A stretch of DNA of 64,000 nucleotides from Portulaca oleracea (taxonomy: Eukaryota > Streptophyta > Magnoliopsida > Caryophyllales > Portulacaceae): positions 54,404,112 to 54,468,111 of the forward strand of contig CM055871.1 in assembly GCA_029582165.1 (NCBI GenBank), given 5' to 3'. Under the pieces are notes generated by a model. It saw nothing but the letters and a program-made list of their open reading frames with translations, made no database searches and was not told the origin of the DNA. The translations under genes were made by a program, and so were the position numbers. Positions 22,478-35,709 of this stretch are shown here, one piece after another (within the stretch, counting starts at the first letter, position 1; the number at the start of each line of letters is the position of its first letter).

Positions 22478-25400
22478 ATGGCGGCAGAATCAGTGAGGAT
22501 AACAGGCACAGTTGAGCCTCTATGCAACATCAATGGCGCTCGTCGCACTCCTATTTCTTCCTCCTCCGCCTCTCACCGCCTCGCCTTCCGCCGCGGTGCT
22601 CGCCGCTCTGTTTCCTCCTCCGCCTCCTCTTCCTTGTCGGAGTTCTTCGGGAATGTTCGCATTCGCAGCTTGAATGCCTCCATTGTCAACAAGCAGCAGC
22701 TCAGGAGGAATTTCTCCGTCTTAGCCATGGCTGCTGATGGTAATGCGTGTTTTCGTTAGCGTTTCGTTGATGAACTGTTGTTTTACGGTGTTTCGTGAGT
22801 TGTAATTTGGTGTTGCGTTTCTGGAATTGAGCATTTCTTGAATTTTGATCGAATTCGGCCATTCGGGTTTAAATTGATGAAATATTGTCCTGTGCTTGGA
22901 TTTGAATATTGATTGAATTTGGTTATTGTGTTTTCTTTAGCATTTCTTCGATGAATTGTTGTTTTGCTGTGTTTAATCACTTGAAATTTGGTCTGATGGC
23001 TCTATAGTTGAGCGTCTGGATACTGATTGGTTTCTAGAGCTGTATTGTTTCTGTTGAGGTGGTTAGGTTTGATTAATTTTGATCGAACTCAGTCACTTGT
23101 TTGTAATTTATCTGTCTAGGCTTTGATTTGATGAAGTATTATCCCGTGTTTGCATTTTGTGAGATTAAATTAGATGTGTTTTGGTTAAATTTTGCTGAAT
23201 TTTGATTGAATTAGGTTACTATGGTTGTTTGATTCAAGCTTATCCGGTTAGGTTTCCTTTTCTGAAGTGTTATCCTGTTATCATACATTCATATGGCTGT
23301 TTTTTGTGAGATGTAGATTAGATTAAGCAGTTGAGCTGTTCACTGCTACTGTTTTAGTTTTGATGTTATATGTGTCACGAAATTGTCTAGCGATACCCTT
23401 GTTTGTATGGTTGTTTTGCTTTCTGTTCTAGTATGTTCAGATTACCACTTAAATTTTGATGTGACTTTGTATTGAATTTTACATGCCAAAAAGCGAAAGC
23501 TTAGATGATGTTGTTTTTGTCTCGTAAGTGATTGTAATGCTAATGTTTTATAGTTTGAACTTTGCTGATTTTGCTGGTTTAGTTTAAGAATAGTGTTTCG
23601 GTGGTTTGTCCTTTTCAGTTCACATTTAGCTTTATAATACTCATGTTCTGAAAATTGAATTTGTTGTGTATGGATGTTTTAAGAAAGGAAGATGATTGTT
23701 TGTTAAATGATCTTGCTGCTTCCTCTTTGGACTGCACTATGCTTGTTTATCATAAGAGATATTATTGATTAGCTTCCCATGCATCTTAGTTTTGAAAGGT
23801 TTTTCGTGATGTGATGAATTCATTGAATTGAAAGGCTAAGTTCTTGGGATTTTGATTAGAATCCCCTTTGGAGGTTATGTTTACTGTTGGCGGACTGTGT
23901 GTTGTTTGCTATATCATTTGGGAAAACATTAGAGGATATAAACCGAATTTTGGACGATTAGTTAATTAATTAAATCCTTGTTCCATCATACCTTAATTGT
24001 ATATCTTGTTTGAAGTTCAAAGATTTTGGAAAATGTTCCTTATTTGCTGATACAGCACAAATTGTTGTTTCTTTTCAGAGGGAAAGCGTGAAACACCACT
24101 GAAGGATTATCGTAATATTGGAATTATGGCTCACATCGATGCTGGAAAGACTACCACAACTGAGAGGATCCTGTATTACACAGGAAGAAACTACAAGATT
24201 GGTGAAGTGCACGAGGGAACTGCAACTATGGACTGGATGGAGCAAGAGCAGGAAAGAGGGATTACCATCACTTCTGCTGCGACTACCACCTTCTGGAACA
24301 AGCACCGCGTGAATATTATTGATACCCCAGGTCACGTTGACTTCACTTTGGAAGTGGAACGAGCTCTTAGGGTGTTGGATGGTGCTATCTGCTTGTTTGA
24401 CAGTGTTTCTGGGGTGGAGCCACAATCTGAAACTGTGTGGAGGCAGGCAGATAAATATGGAGTTCCACGGATATGTTTTGTCAATAAGATGGATCGTCTT
24501 GGTGCTAATTTCTTCAGAACCAGAGATATGATAGTCACTAATTTGGGTGCCAAGCCTCTTGTTCTTCAATTGCCTATTGGTGCTGAAGATACCTTTCAGG
24601 GAGTTGTTGATCTCGTAATGATGAAAGCTATCGTTTGGTCTGGTGAAGAATTGGGTGCAAAGTTTAGTTATGTCGACATTCCTGAGGATCTTCAGGAAAT
24701 GGCAGCTGATTACCGGACCCAACTTATAGAAACCGTTGTAGAATTGGATGATCAGGCTATGGAGAACTATTTGGAAGGAATTGAGCCTGACGAGGCAACC
24801 ATTAAGAAGCTCATAAGGAAAGGAACCATCGGAGCTAACTTTGTGCCGGTTTTATGTGGTTCAGCTTTTAAAAACAAGGGTGTTCAGCCTTTGCTTGATG
24901 CCGTGGTGGATTATTTGCCATCACCACTTGACTTGCCAGCGATGAAGGGTACTGATCCTGAAAACCCTGAAGTGACAGTGGAGAGGAAGGCAAGTGATGA
25001 TGAGCCGTTTTCCGGTCTGGCTTTCAAGATCATGAGTGACCCATTTGTGGGTTCACTTACATTTGTCAGGGTCTATTCGGGTAAGCTAGCAGCAGGATCA
25101 TATGTATCCAATGCAAACAAGGGAAAGAAAGAAAGAATTGGTAGGCTTTTGGAAATGCATGCCAACAGCAGAGAGGATGTTAAGGTGGCTTTGACGGGTG
25201 ATATTGTTGCTCTTGCTGGGCTTAAAGATACCATAACTGGTGAAACACTTTGCGATGCTGATAATCCTGTTGTTCTTGAAAGAATGGATTTCCCCGACCC
25301 TGTTATAAAGGTTGCTATTGAGCCCAAGACTAAAGCTGATATTGACAAAATGGCAACTGGTCTAATAAAGCTTGCTCAAGAAGACCCTTCTTTCCACTTT

Positions 25401-27265
25401 TCGCGTGATGAAGAGATCAATCAGACAATCATTGAAGGAATGGGAGAACTCCACCTCGAGATTATTGTCGATCGGCTCAAGAGGGAATTTAAGGTCTGTA
25501 CTATATCCTGTCCTATCTTCTGGTTTTTGATACGTGTAATATAATTGAAGTTATACTTCCCTGAATTCACTCCAAAGTCCTTGTGGATGCGAGAGCTTGT
25601 CTTCCATTATTAATTATTGAGTTTGTTCTCTGTGCATACAGGTTGAGGCCAATGTCGGTGCTCCACAAGTGAACTACCGTGAAAGTATTTCGAGGGTCTC
25701 AGAAGTGAAGTATGTCCACAAAAAACAGTCCGGTGGACAAGGACAGTTTGCTGATATTACCGTCCGCTTTGAGCCCTTGGAGGCTGGCAGTGGATACGAG
25801 TTTGTGAGTGAAATTAAGGGAGGAGCAGTGCCGAGGGAGTACATTCCTGGTGTGATGAAGGGACTGGAAGAATGCATGAGTAATGGTGTGCTTGCAGGTT
25901 TTCCAGTGGTGGATGTCCGTGCTTGCCTGGTAGATGGCTCGTACCACGATGTGGACTCCAGTGTCCTGGCTTTCCAGCTGGCAGCCAGAGGTGCTTTCAG
26001 GGAGGGTATGCGCAAAGCTGGTCCGAGGATGTTGGAACCAATTATGAAGGTCGAGGTTGTTACCCCTGAAGACCACTTGGGAGATGTCATTGGTGACCTC
26101 AATTCCCGAAGAGGGCAAATCAACAGCTTTGGCGATAAGCCTGGTGGTCTCAAGGTACATTTTTGCTTTCCTTGTCAATCTAGCTAATGATGGAGTTCGC
26201 ACGCGCGTGTGTGTATAGGTTTTACCTTTCCTGTTGCTAATCACCCATATGTAAAATGGCTGCCTGTAGAGAATCTTACCCCCTACCCATCCCTCCATCT
26301 TTGACAAACTTGACCCACAAAAATGGTTATAACCGAACATGGACTGTCTATTCCATCTGGAGTCCAAATATTAGAGACTTGACACTTCTTTTTCAGCCAA
26401 GAAACCGTAGTTACTGGGGTCACTACATAGTGCATACACCTCTGAATCTCTGATCGAATGATTGGGTTTTCGGCCGGGGCCATAATATGAACAGCCATAC
26501 CTCTGATCCTCCTCATGGGATCTGCAGCAACAACATAACCCAGAATAGCCCTGCTTATGCGAGGTCTGAGAGTGTCCTGAAGTCAAAAGGCTAAATTTGT
26601 GCAAAAGTTAGTGATCCGCATTCCGAAACAAATGACCTGAAAAAGGTTTCTGGTAGCTATGCAAGGACCATTTGCTTATTTTTGGCCTCAGACATGTTGA
26701 ACTTTTGAGTCACCCTGGATTTTTACTGCTGTTCTTTACATTGGTCCAATTGAGCCTGGCTGTAAGAGCCTAAGCTAGAGCTTGATTAATTCTTCTGATA
26801 AGCTGAATTCCACTTATTTTAAAGTACATTCTCCATCAAATTTCATTAATTCCTCTGCAAAGCTAAACTCCGCCTGCAAAATTGTACCCTTTTCGTAAGT
26901 TTCAGAAGCATTAGAGCCCGTTTCTTCGGGGTTAAACTGCCTCAGTCTCAGCTACAATCATCATAGCTAAAAAACAATTTACAAAATACCGCCCAGTGTT
27001 CACAAGCATCAAAACAGAGAGCTTAGGGCCAAATTCAAATGCATCTTCTTCACTCTTCAGTCTTCACTTACAAACTGCTCTCCTCGTCTATCTACAGGTG
27101 GTCGATGCATTGGTCCCGTTGGCAGAGATGTTCCAGTACGTGAGCACATTGCGAGGCATGACGAAAGGGCGGGCTTCATATACAATGCAGTTGGCCAAAT
27201 TCGACGTCGTTCCTCAGCACATTCAGAACCAGCTCGCTACTAAAGAGGAAGCCGCTGTCGCTTAG
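22478..27265 (+). CDS. Plastid elongation factor G, copy 1
   Basis: Four exons: 22478-22739, 24079-25493, 25642-26154, 27098-27265, giving 785 residues. The GTPase moves tRNA and mRNA through the ribosome during translation. Exon 1 is a serine/arginine-rich transit peptide of about 85 residues, as in the chloroplast EF-G SCO1 of Arabidopsis, which the rest also closely resembles. Visible GTPase motifs are [14 protein letters not shown] (G1), [11 protein letters not shown] (G2), DTPGHVDF (G3), NKMDRLG (G4) and [10 protein letters not shown] (G5). Domain II ([15 protein letters not shown]), domain III ([19 protein letters not shown]), domain IV ([12 protein letters not shown] ... GSYHDVDSS) and domain V ([21 protein letters not shown]) follow. 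All conserved positions I could check are intact, so this is probably the functional copy. It is the left half of a direct duplication with 28467-35074. Confidence 0.95.
26390..26595 (-). other. Coding-like fragment inside EF-G copy 1 intron 3
   Basis: Read on the minus strand the intron contains an open stretch with protein-like composition: [19 protein letters not shown], then [18 protein letters not shown]. The aligned intron of the second EF-G copy lacks most of it. It may be a captured exon fragment or chance. I do not recognise the family. Confidence 0.25.
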
Positions 27266-28466
27266 TCAATCCGCCTGCACTGCAATTAAGGACATCTTAC
27301 GTGTTTGTGCTGCTGTGGTTTTCCAGAGAATTTTTGGATATCCTGATTGATTGTGTCAGGATTAATGGAAGATTGATTGATGTGTTTTGTATCGGGTTCT
27401 GTATAGGATAGGTGAATTATTGACAGGGATTGAATGTATTACTAAGTTTTGTGTAGCGATACTTGATATAATTTTCAGAAGCTGCAGGACATACAGCCGT
27501 TTTACTTGTTCTATGCCAAACACCAATGTCCGACATCAATGCCAATGCCATGATTCATGTAATCAGGGGGGATTATCTGAAGGAGTGCTTTTTAGTGAAC
27601 ACTCATTGTGCCATTGTTTAAATGACAGTATACAAGATTATCAGCTACATAATTTGTCCAACCTGAAGATAGTTAGGCATAGTTATGGATATTTTAAATC
27701 TGGATTTCAACATTGACTAGGTACAACAAAATTCTGACATAATTTTTCTATTGTTTGAACCATATTTTGATTCGAATTTTGCTATATTTGAATCATCTGA
27801 AGAGGTGCAGACCACCAAAAAGGGTAATTGTTACAATGGCTCATGTGAAATTTAACATTGATTAAGTTGGCGAACGAAGTTTGATTAGATTTAAAATTTA
27901 TACGAGCACTAAATTTGAATTCGGAGGAGCAAACTGGTATTTCTCGTCTTTCTTTTTCTCAAAAACATTTTTTTTCAATGAAAATTGTGTTGGACCAAAA
28001 TACAGTGTACTAAAATGAAAAATCATCATACTTGAAACTGAATTAAATAAAAACATTGATTTGTTCAAAATCACCCGATCCAAAACTCAAGGTGGTCATA
28101 CCTGATTGAGTGACCCATTCCCTAGATCTATTGTGAATCCTAACTAATCGGGTATCATTAAAAAGTTTAATACTGGTACGTGTTTGTATCTTTCTGTATG
28201 CTCCATATAAAATTTCTTTTCAAAATTGAATACAAGAGTTTGTTAGTATTATTTGGAAAATACAAAAATTATTTTTTGATCGGGCAGAGCTATTTATTTT
28301 CAGACATGTATTAATTAATAAATGATTTTTTTTTTCAAAAATAATTTATTTATTTTAAATAAGCAATGAGAGTGCATAGTTTTAACGGGAACATTCTAGG
28401 TGCTTCTCATTGTGGTCGTTATTATTGGAGGAGAGAGAGAGAGTTCAGAGAAGTGAAGCAAGAAAA
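27266..28466. other. Spacer between the EF-G copies, part of the duplicated block
   Basis: From 27400 to about 28095 the sequence aligns with 35105-35450. Shared words include ggtgaattattgacagg, ttcagaagctgcaggacat and a block with ttggacc, aaacag/acag and aaaatca. The duplication unit therefore includes about 830 bp after the stop codon. No gene was recognised in it. Confidence 0.6.
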
Positions 28467-31400
28467 ATGGCGGCAAAATCAGTGAGGATAACAGGCACAG
28501 TAGACCCTCTCTTCAACATCAATGGCGGTCATCGCTCTCCTATTTCTTCTTCCACCTCCACCTCCACCTCCTCCTCCGCCTCTCGCCGCCTCGTCTTCCG
28601 CCGCGGTGCTCGCCGCTCTGTTTCCTCCGCCTCTTCGTCCTCCTTGTCGGAGTTCTTCGGGAACGTTCGTATTCGCAGCTTCACTCCCTCCAATGTCCAC
28701 AAGCAGCAGCAGAGTAGGAATTTCTCCGTCTTCTCCATGGCTGCTGATGGTATGCATGTTTTCTTTACCATTTCGTAGATGAATTGTTGTTTTCCTGTGT
28801 TTGATCACTTGAAATTTGGTCTAATGGCTCTGTAATTGATCTTCTGGATATTTTTCTGTTTCTAGATCTGTATTGTCTCTGTTAAGGTGGTTAAATTTGA
28901 TCAGTTTTGATCAAATTTGGTCACTTGTGGTTAAATTTGATTAATTTTGATCGAATTCGGTCACTTGATTGCAGTTTATCTGTCTAGGCTTTAATTTGAT
29001 GTGCTATTATCCCGTGGTTGGTCACTTGATTTGTCTAATGGCTCTATAATTGAGCTTCTGGATACTGATAGATTTCTAGAGCTGTGTTATCTCTGTTAAC
29101 ATGGTTAAATTTGATTAATTTTGATAAAATTTGGGTTTAATTTGATTAAGTATTGTCCTGTGGTTGCATTTTGTGAGACTAGATTAGATGTGTTTTGGTT
29201 AAATTTGCTAAACTTATATTGAATTAGGTTATTGTGGTTGTTTGGTTCAAGCTTATCCGGTTATGTTTCCATTTTGTGAAGTGTTATCCTGTGATCATAT
29301 ATGCATATGGCTGTTTTTGTGAGATGTAGATTAGATTAAGCAGTTGAGCTGTTCAGTGCTATTGTGTTGGTTTTGATGTATGTGTCAGGAAACTGTCTAG
29401 TGTTTGCCTTGTGTCTTTGGTTGTTTGGCTTTCTGATCTAGCATGCCCAGATTGCTGCTTGCTGTTAACTTTGATGTGACTTTGTATTGAACTTTAAATG
29501 TCAAAACATGAATGCTTAGATAGTTAGATGAGGTTGATTTTTTGTGTCTTAAAGTGATCGTAATGCCAATGTTTTATAGTTTGGACTTGGCTGATTTTGC
29601 TGGTATAAGAATGGTTCTTGGGATGGAACAGTACATGCAGCAAAAGCTTGAAGGCACTGAAACTCTAACTTCTGTTCTGTGTGCCGTGGTTGCTGTGTTT
29701 TGTTGATGTCAATCTAAATACATGTAATGTTTTGGCTTTGTTGGGCCTGTAATCTTGTTGGCCCCAATTGTACTTGGCCCGTGGTTTGTGGGCTTGAGCC
29801 AATGGGCTCTTGTTGGTGATCAAATAAATGGCGGCTGCCAAATTTTTCGAAAAACAGAGAATGGTTCTTGGGTGGTTTGCCCTTGTCAGTTCTTAAACAG
29901 CTTTGTAGTACTCATGTTCAGAAAATTGAATTTATTGTGTATGAATACTAGAAGAAAGGAAGATGAATAGATGATTGTTTATTAAATGATCTCGCTGCTT
30001 CCTCTTTGGACTGTGCTATGCTTGTTTATCATAGAAGATATTACTCGTTAGCTCCCTGTGCATCTTTAGGCCCTATTCTTTTGCAAGGTAAGTAGGATGT
30101 AGGGAAAGTAAGGTAGGGAAGATAATGTAAGGTAATATAAGTAGAAATATGTAATGTAGGTAAAGGTATTTTAAGGGTCTGTTCTTTTGGAAGGTAAGTA
30201 GGATTTAGGGTAAGCAAGGTAGGGAAGATAGTAGGATTGAGTAAGCATTGGTAGGTAAGGTAGTGTAATAGTTTCAATGTGATGGATTCATTGAATTGAA
30301 AGGCCAAGTTCTTGGGATTTCGATCAGAATCCCCTTTGGAGGTTATGTTTACTGTTGGCAGACTGGGTGTTGTTTGCTATATCATTAGGGAAAACATTAG
30401 AGGATGTAAAGCTTAATTTTGGATGATCAGTTAACTGCTTAACTTTTTGTTCGATTATAGCCTAATTGTATATCTTTTGAAGTCCAAAGATTTTTGAAAT
30501 GTTCCTTGTTGCTGACACTACACAAATTCCTGATTCTTTTCAGAGGGAAAGCGTGAAACACCACTGAAAGATTATCGCAATATCGGAATTATGGCCCACA
30601 TTAATGCTGGAAAGACTACCACAACTGAGAGGATCTTGTACTACACAGGCAGAAACTACAAGATTGGTGAGGTGCATGAGGGAACTGCAACTATGGACTG
30701 GATGGAGCAAGAGCAGGAAAGAGGGATTACCATCACTTCTGCTGCAACTACAACCTTCTGGAACAAGCACCGTGTGAATATTATTGATACCCCAGGTCAC
30801 GTTGACTTCACACTGGAAGTGGAACGAGCTCTTAGAGTGTTGGATGGTGCTATCTGCTTGTTTGACAGTGTTGCTGGGGTGGAGCCACAATCTGAAACTG
30901 TGTGGAGACAGGCAGATAAATATGGAGTTCCACGGATATGTTTTGTCAATAAGATGGATCGTCTTGGTGCTAATTTCTTCAGAACTAGAGATATGATAGT
31001 CACTAATTTGGGTGCCAAGCCTCTTGTTCTTCAATTGCCTATTGGCTCTGAAGACACCTTTCAGGGAGTTGTTGATCTTGTAAAGATGAAAGCTATCGTT
31101 TGGTCTGGTGAAGAATTGGGTGCAAAGTTTAGTTATGTCGACATTCCTGAGGATCTTCAGGAAATGGCAGCTGATTACCGGGCCCAACTTATAGAAACCG
31201 TTGTAGAATTGGATGATCAGGCTATGGAGAACTATTTGGAAGGAGTTGAGCCTGATGAGGCAACTATTAAGAAGCTTATAAGGAAAGGAACCATCGGAGC
31301 TAACTTTGTGCCAGTATTATGTGGTTCAGCTTTTAAAAACAAGGGTGTTCAGCCTTTGCTTGATGCCGTGGTGGATTATTTGCCTTCACCACTTGACTTG

Positions 31401-34400
31401 CCAGCGATGAAGGGTACTGATCCTGAAAACCCTGAGGTGACAGTGGAGAGGAAGGCAAGTGATGACGAGCCGTTCTCTGGTTTGGCTTTCAAGATCATGA
31501 GTGACCCTTTTGTGGGCTCACTTACATTTGTGAGGGTCTATTCGGGTAAGCTAGCGGCGGGATCATATGTGCTCAATGCAAACAAGGGAAAGAAAGAAAG
31601 AATTGGTAGGCTTCTGGAAATGCACGCCAACAGCCGAGAGGATGTTAAGGTGGCTCTAACGGGTGATATTATTGCTGTTGCTGGGCTTAAAGATACCATA
31701 ACTGGTGAGACACTTTGCGATCCCGATGGTCCTATTGTTCTTGAAAGAATGGATTTCCCTGAACCAGTTATAAAGGTTGCTATTGAGCCCAAGACCAAAG
31801 CTGATATTGACAAAATGACAACTGGTCTAATAAAGCTTGCCCAGGAAGACCCTTCTTTCCACTTTTCACGCGATGAAGAGATCAATCAGACAATCATTGA
31901 AGGAATGGGAGAACTCCACCTCGAGATCATTGTCAATCGGCTCAAGAGGGAGTTTAAGGTTTGTGCTATATCTTGACCTATATGCATATGATTTTCTCAA
32001 GTAACATTTTGAACATTTGTTCTTTCAGAATTTGTTGGGTAAAAAACCTATTTTACTGTAGTTTTGATCTTCTTGCATATGTATATTTGTCTGTGCCAGT
32101 GGTTAGATCTCTCTGCTCGTTTCTAGTAATTCCCCTTTATGTAGGTGCTAAGGCCTTGCATCTAATTGTGCTTCTTTCTACTTCCTACCATAACTAAGGG
32201 TTGAAAATGAAAAGATGACGTTTATTTATAGATTAGAAAATCTGATATCTAGTTCTATTTTCACTATGATATGTTGCATGAACACAGAAACTCATGAAGT
32301 TCATAAATCATAAAACTTCCCAGTTTTTCTGCTCTGGTGCCATTGTAACTGATTGTTGAACCATCCCCTCAATGCCGAAAATAAATCAAGTAAAAGACAA
32401 CCAATATCTACTAGTGTTTGATACCTTTAATGTTATCAAAGTTGTAGATACGAGGATTTAATTCTCTTTCTTTCCTTGTATACAGGTTGAGGCTAATGTC
32501 GGTGCACCACAAGTGAACTACCGTGAAAGCATTTCTAAGGTCTCTGAAGTGAGGTATGTCCACAAGAAACAGTCAGGTGGTCAAGGACAATTTGCTGATA
32601 TTACGGTCCGCTTTGAGCCCTTGGACCCTGGCAGCGGATACGAGTTTGTGAGTGAAATTAAGGGAGGGGCAGTGCCCAAGGAGTACATTCCCGGGGTGAT
32701 GAAGGGACTGGAAGAGTGCATGAGTAACGGTGTGCTCGCAGGTTTTCCGGTGGTTGATGTTCGTGCTGTCCTTGTAGACGGCTCTTACCACGATGTGGAC
32801 TCAAGCGTCCTAGCTTTCCAGCTGGCAGCCAGGGGTGCTTTCAGAGAGGGTATGCGCAAAGCTGGTCCGAGGATATTGGAACCGATAATGAAGGTCGAGG
32901 TCGTTACCCCCGAAGACCACTTGGGAGATGTTATTGGTGACCTCAATTCCAGAAGAGGGCAAATCAACAGCTTTGGTGACAAGCCTGGTGGTCTCAAGGT
33001 AAGTAAAATCTTTGCTCTTCTTGTCAATCTGACTAATGGTGCAGTTGGTGTATAATGGGTTTAGGTTTTGAGTTACTGATCGCCCATGTAGGGAAAACTG
33101 CCGCCTGCCTGTAGAGCATCTCAGAAACTTGAGGCACCAAAAATGGTGATAACTGAGCATGGATTCTCTATTCCATCCTGAGTCGATATATAGCAACTTA
33201 GCAGTTCTTTTTCAGCAAAGGAACCATAGTTAGCAAGATCGCTATGTAGTGCATGCACCTCTGATCCCTAGAGTAAGCAAAATTTTGTCCTAACCCGGAA
33301 AAGAATGGGGGCGTTGGTCAGTGCATTTGTAATTAGCTTTGTTTGACTTTTACTGTTAGTTTAGTTAGATGTTTGTAGGATGACTTTTTCTCCTAATTTC
33401 CTATTGTACCCTTGGTTTTATTTTTAGTGTTTTTTAACATAATGATTTTTACAAATTTATTTTTAGGTTTTTCCGTCCATATTATAATTCATTTTTAGGT
33501 TTAACATTATGATTTATATTCATTTTTAGTTTTTGTAAATCCCGATGTACTTTTACATTTATGTAGATATTTTATAATTTATTTGTAGAAATTACACTAT
33601 TGTAAATAATAGGTATATGTATAATCAATTAGTAACTACATTATCAACATAAACCATAATGATGACAATATGAGTCTCATATCCAAATTAATAGGAAAAT
33701 CAAATGAACTAGGAGATTTTGAACACAAGTATCATCATGCATAAATTAACTATGTGAAATACCTGATAATTAACTTGGAGAAATGTAGTGTGCTTGGAGA
33801 AGGCAGACGGCGGAGCAGACGTTCTTTTGTGTTGCGGTGAATTGAAGTGAGGGATGAGAGAACAATTAAAAGAATTAAACCTAAATTATTTTATTTGATG
33901 GCAATTTTTTTGTAATTTTTGTGAATTAATTGGTCAATATGGTAATTTAAAATATTAAAAGCCAACAGCTATTACAAAAAGCTACTCATAGTAGCTTTTT
34001 ACAATTTGGCTTTTTGGGGGCGAAAAGCTAGTATAATCTGTCAATTTACCAAACACCCCAAATTGGCATATTGACTAGTCAAACAGTCAAAAATCTCCCA
34101 AAAAGCCATTTTCTCCAAAAAGCCAACCAAAAAGCCGGGCACCAAACGCCCCCTGGGTCTTGTCATAGATTTTTGTCTGAATTTTGACATTGACTGATTT
34201 AACCCACACTACAGCACTGCAATGTCCCTTCTGGGAACAAGCATCCCTAGGTGAAACTATGGACTAAATTTGTGCAAATGTTAGCGATCTGCGTTCTGAA
34301 ACAAACGATCCAAAAAGTGTTCTTGGTAACTATGCAAACCAAGAGACATACATATGCTTATTTTTGGCCTGAATTTTGAGTTCACCTCTTGACTTTTTCT

Positions 34401-35074
34401 TGTGCTGGACTCTTTGCCCCGGTCCAATTGAGACTGGCCATAAGACTGATAAAGAGCCTAAGCTAGAGCTTGATTAGTTCTTCTGATATGCTAAATTTTA
34501 CTAATTTTAAAGTACGTTCTCCATCAAATTTCATTAGTTCCTCTGTAAAGATAAACTCCAACTGCAAATTTCTACCCTTTTCGAAAGTTACAGAAGCATT
34601 AGGGCCTGTTTTTCTAGAGGTAAGTTTACCTTTCCTACATCTTCGTACTCCTCCCGTTTCTTACACCCCAATTTCCTAGAATCAGCACTAGGCAAAGTTT
34701 GAATAGAGCTAGAAAAGTAAACTAAACTGCCACTCGGTTACAATCACAGCTCAAACGCGAGTTACAAAGTACTGCGCGCTCAGTGCTCACAAGCATCAAA
34801 ACAGAGAACTTAGGGCAAAATTCAAATGCATCTTCTTCTTCTTCTTCTTCTTCAGTCTTCAGTCTCGACTTACAAACTGGTCTCCCTCGGTTATGTTAAT
34901 GTACAGGTGGTGGATGCGTTGGTCCCATTGGCAGAGATGTTTCAGTACGTGAGCACATTGCGAGGCATGACAAAAGGGCGGGCTTCATACACAATGCAGT
35001 TGGCCAAATTTGACGTCGTTCCTCAACACATCCAGAACCAGCTCACTACTAAAGAGGAAGCCGTCACTGCTTAA
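28467..35074 (+). CDS. Plastid elongation factor G, copy 2 with altered P-loop
   Basis: Four exons: 28467-28749, 30544-31958, 32486-32998, 34907-35074, giving 792 residues. Exons 2-4 have exactly the lengths of copy 1 and all phases are kept, so the frame is intact. The transit peptide differs by small in-frame indels in the serine run. Two strongly conserved aspartates are changed: the G1 loop reads AHINAGKT instead of AHIDAGKT, and domain III reads [11 protein letters not shown] instead of [11 protein letters not shown]. The other G motifs are unchanged. The P-loop aspartate is conserved across translational GTPases and takes part in ion coordination, so this product may hydrolyse GTP poorly or act differently; that is inference. 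Introns 1 and 3 have gained insertions (29608-29872, about 30069-30275, about 33306-34153), which makes this copy 1.8 kb longer than copy 1. Confidence 0.9.
29608..29872. mobile_element. 235-bp insertion flanked by a 15-bp direct repeat
   Basis: AGAATGGTTCTTGGG occurs at 29608-29622 and 29858-29872. Copy 1 of the gene has the intron sequence on either side (gctgattttgctgg, then ggtggtttg) but lacks the 235 bp between. A 15-bp target duplication suggests retroposition, as for SINEs, but I see no poly(A) tail or clear Pol III boxes. A patch from double-strand break repair is possible. Confidence 0.6.
30069..30275. repeat. Tourist-like fragment, two left ends in tandem
   Basis: TTAGGCCCTATTCTTTTGCA at 30066 and TAAGGGTCTGTTCTTTTGGA at 30170 both continue into aaggtaagtaggat. 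The aligned intron of copy 1 lacks this sequence, so it entered after the duplication. Similar GGCCCTGTTCTTTT ends occur at 60.07-60.32 kb. Confidence 0.5.
33306..34153. mobile_element. DNA-transposon-like repeat inserted into another repeat
   Basis: The ends are inverted: GGGGGCGTTGGT on the left and, reverse-complemented on the right, GGGGGCGTTTGGT followed by cccggctttttggttggc. The flanks (acccggaaaagaat and gggtcttgtcatag) are contiguous at 62372-62415 (acccggaaaaaatcgggtct), so the element landed inside a second repeat. The body matches 3250-4500. No clear target duplication; hAT or Harbinger are both possible. Confidence 0.55.
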
Positions 35075-35709
35075 TCGTTCAGCATACCCAGTGCTATATA
35101 ATTTGTATAGGATAGGTGAATTATTGACAGGAATTGAATGTACTAAGTTTGTGCACAGATACTTCATATATTTTCAGAAGCTGCAGGACATCAGCCGTTC
35201 TAATTTGTTTTGTCCCAAACACCCGCCTCTGACAGAAATGCCATGATTTATGCACGCAGGGTGGATTATCAGTTGAGTCGTTGCTTAAATTAGAGCTCAC
35301 AAGATTTTATCAGTTGTATGTCCTAATTTGTCCAACCCGACTGAAAATTATATTGGACCCAAAAACAGTTCACTAAAACTGAAAATCACCATACCGAATC
35401 AGAATTAACAGGAACATCGATTCATTGAAGTTGCCTCATCCACAACTCAACCTGCCATACGTGAATTGAATTTTGAGGCTGTGGAGGTTGAGCAGCAAAT
35501 AATGAAATTAAACAAAACGGCGACTGCCTTAAACATGGACAGAGTTGTCATCGACGAGCTTTTTCATTAGCCCACCATTAGGAAAGGACTATAAAATTAC
35601 CATGCTCGACCATAAATATAGAGGTGGAGAATATTAAGTGTAGACATGAAATGTATGCATAGTTCGTCATCAAAAACTTAAGGATGTAAAGTGCAAACAT
35701 CCCTAATTG
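35075..35709. other. Convergent spacer between EF-G copy 2 and the second receptor kinase
   Basis: This holds the right end of the duplicated block (to about 35450) and the 3' untranslated regions of two converging genes. No other feature was recognised. Confidence 0.5.

Noticed and set aside
24075..24722. 215-residue antisense frame opposite EF-G exon 2 (and its twin at 30540-31187)
   Set aside because: It mirrors the strongly conserved EF-G frame in both copies, and its own translation resembles no family.
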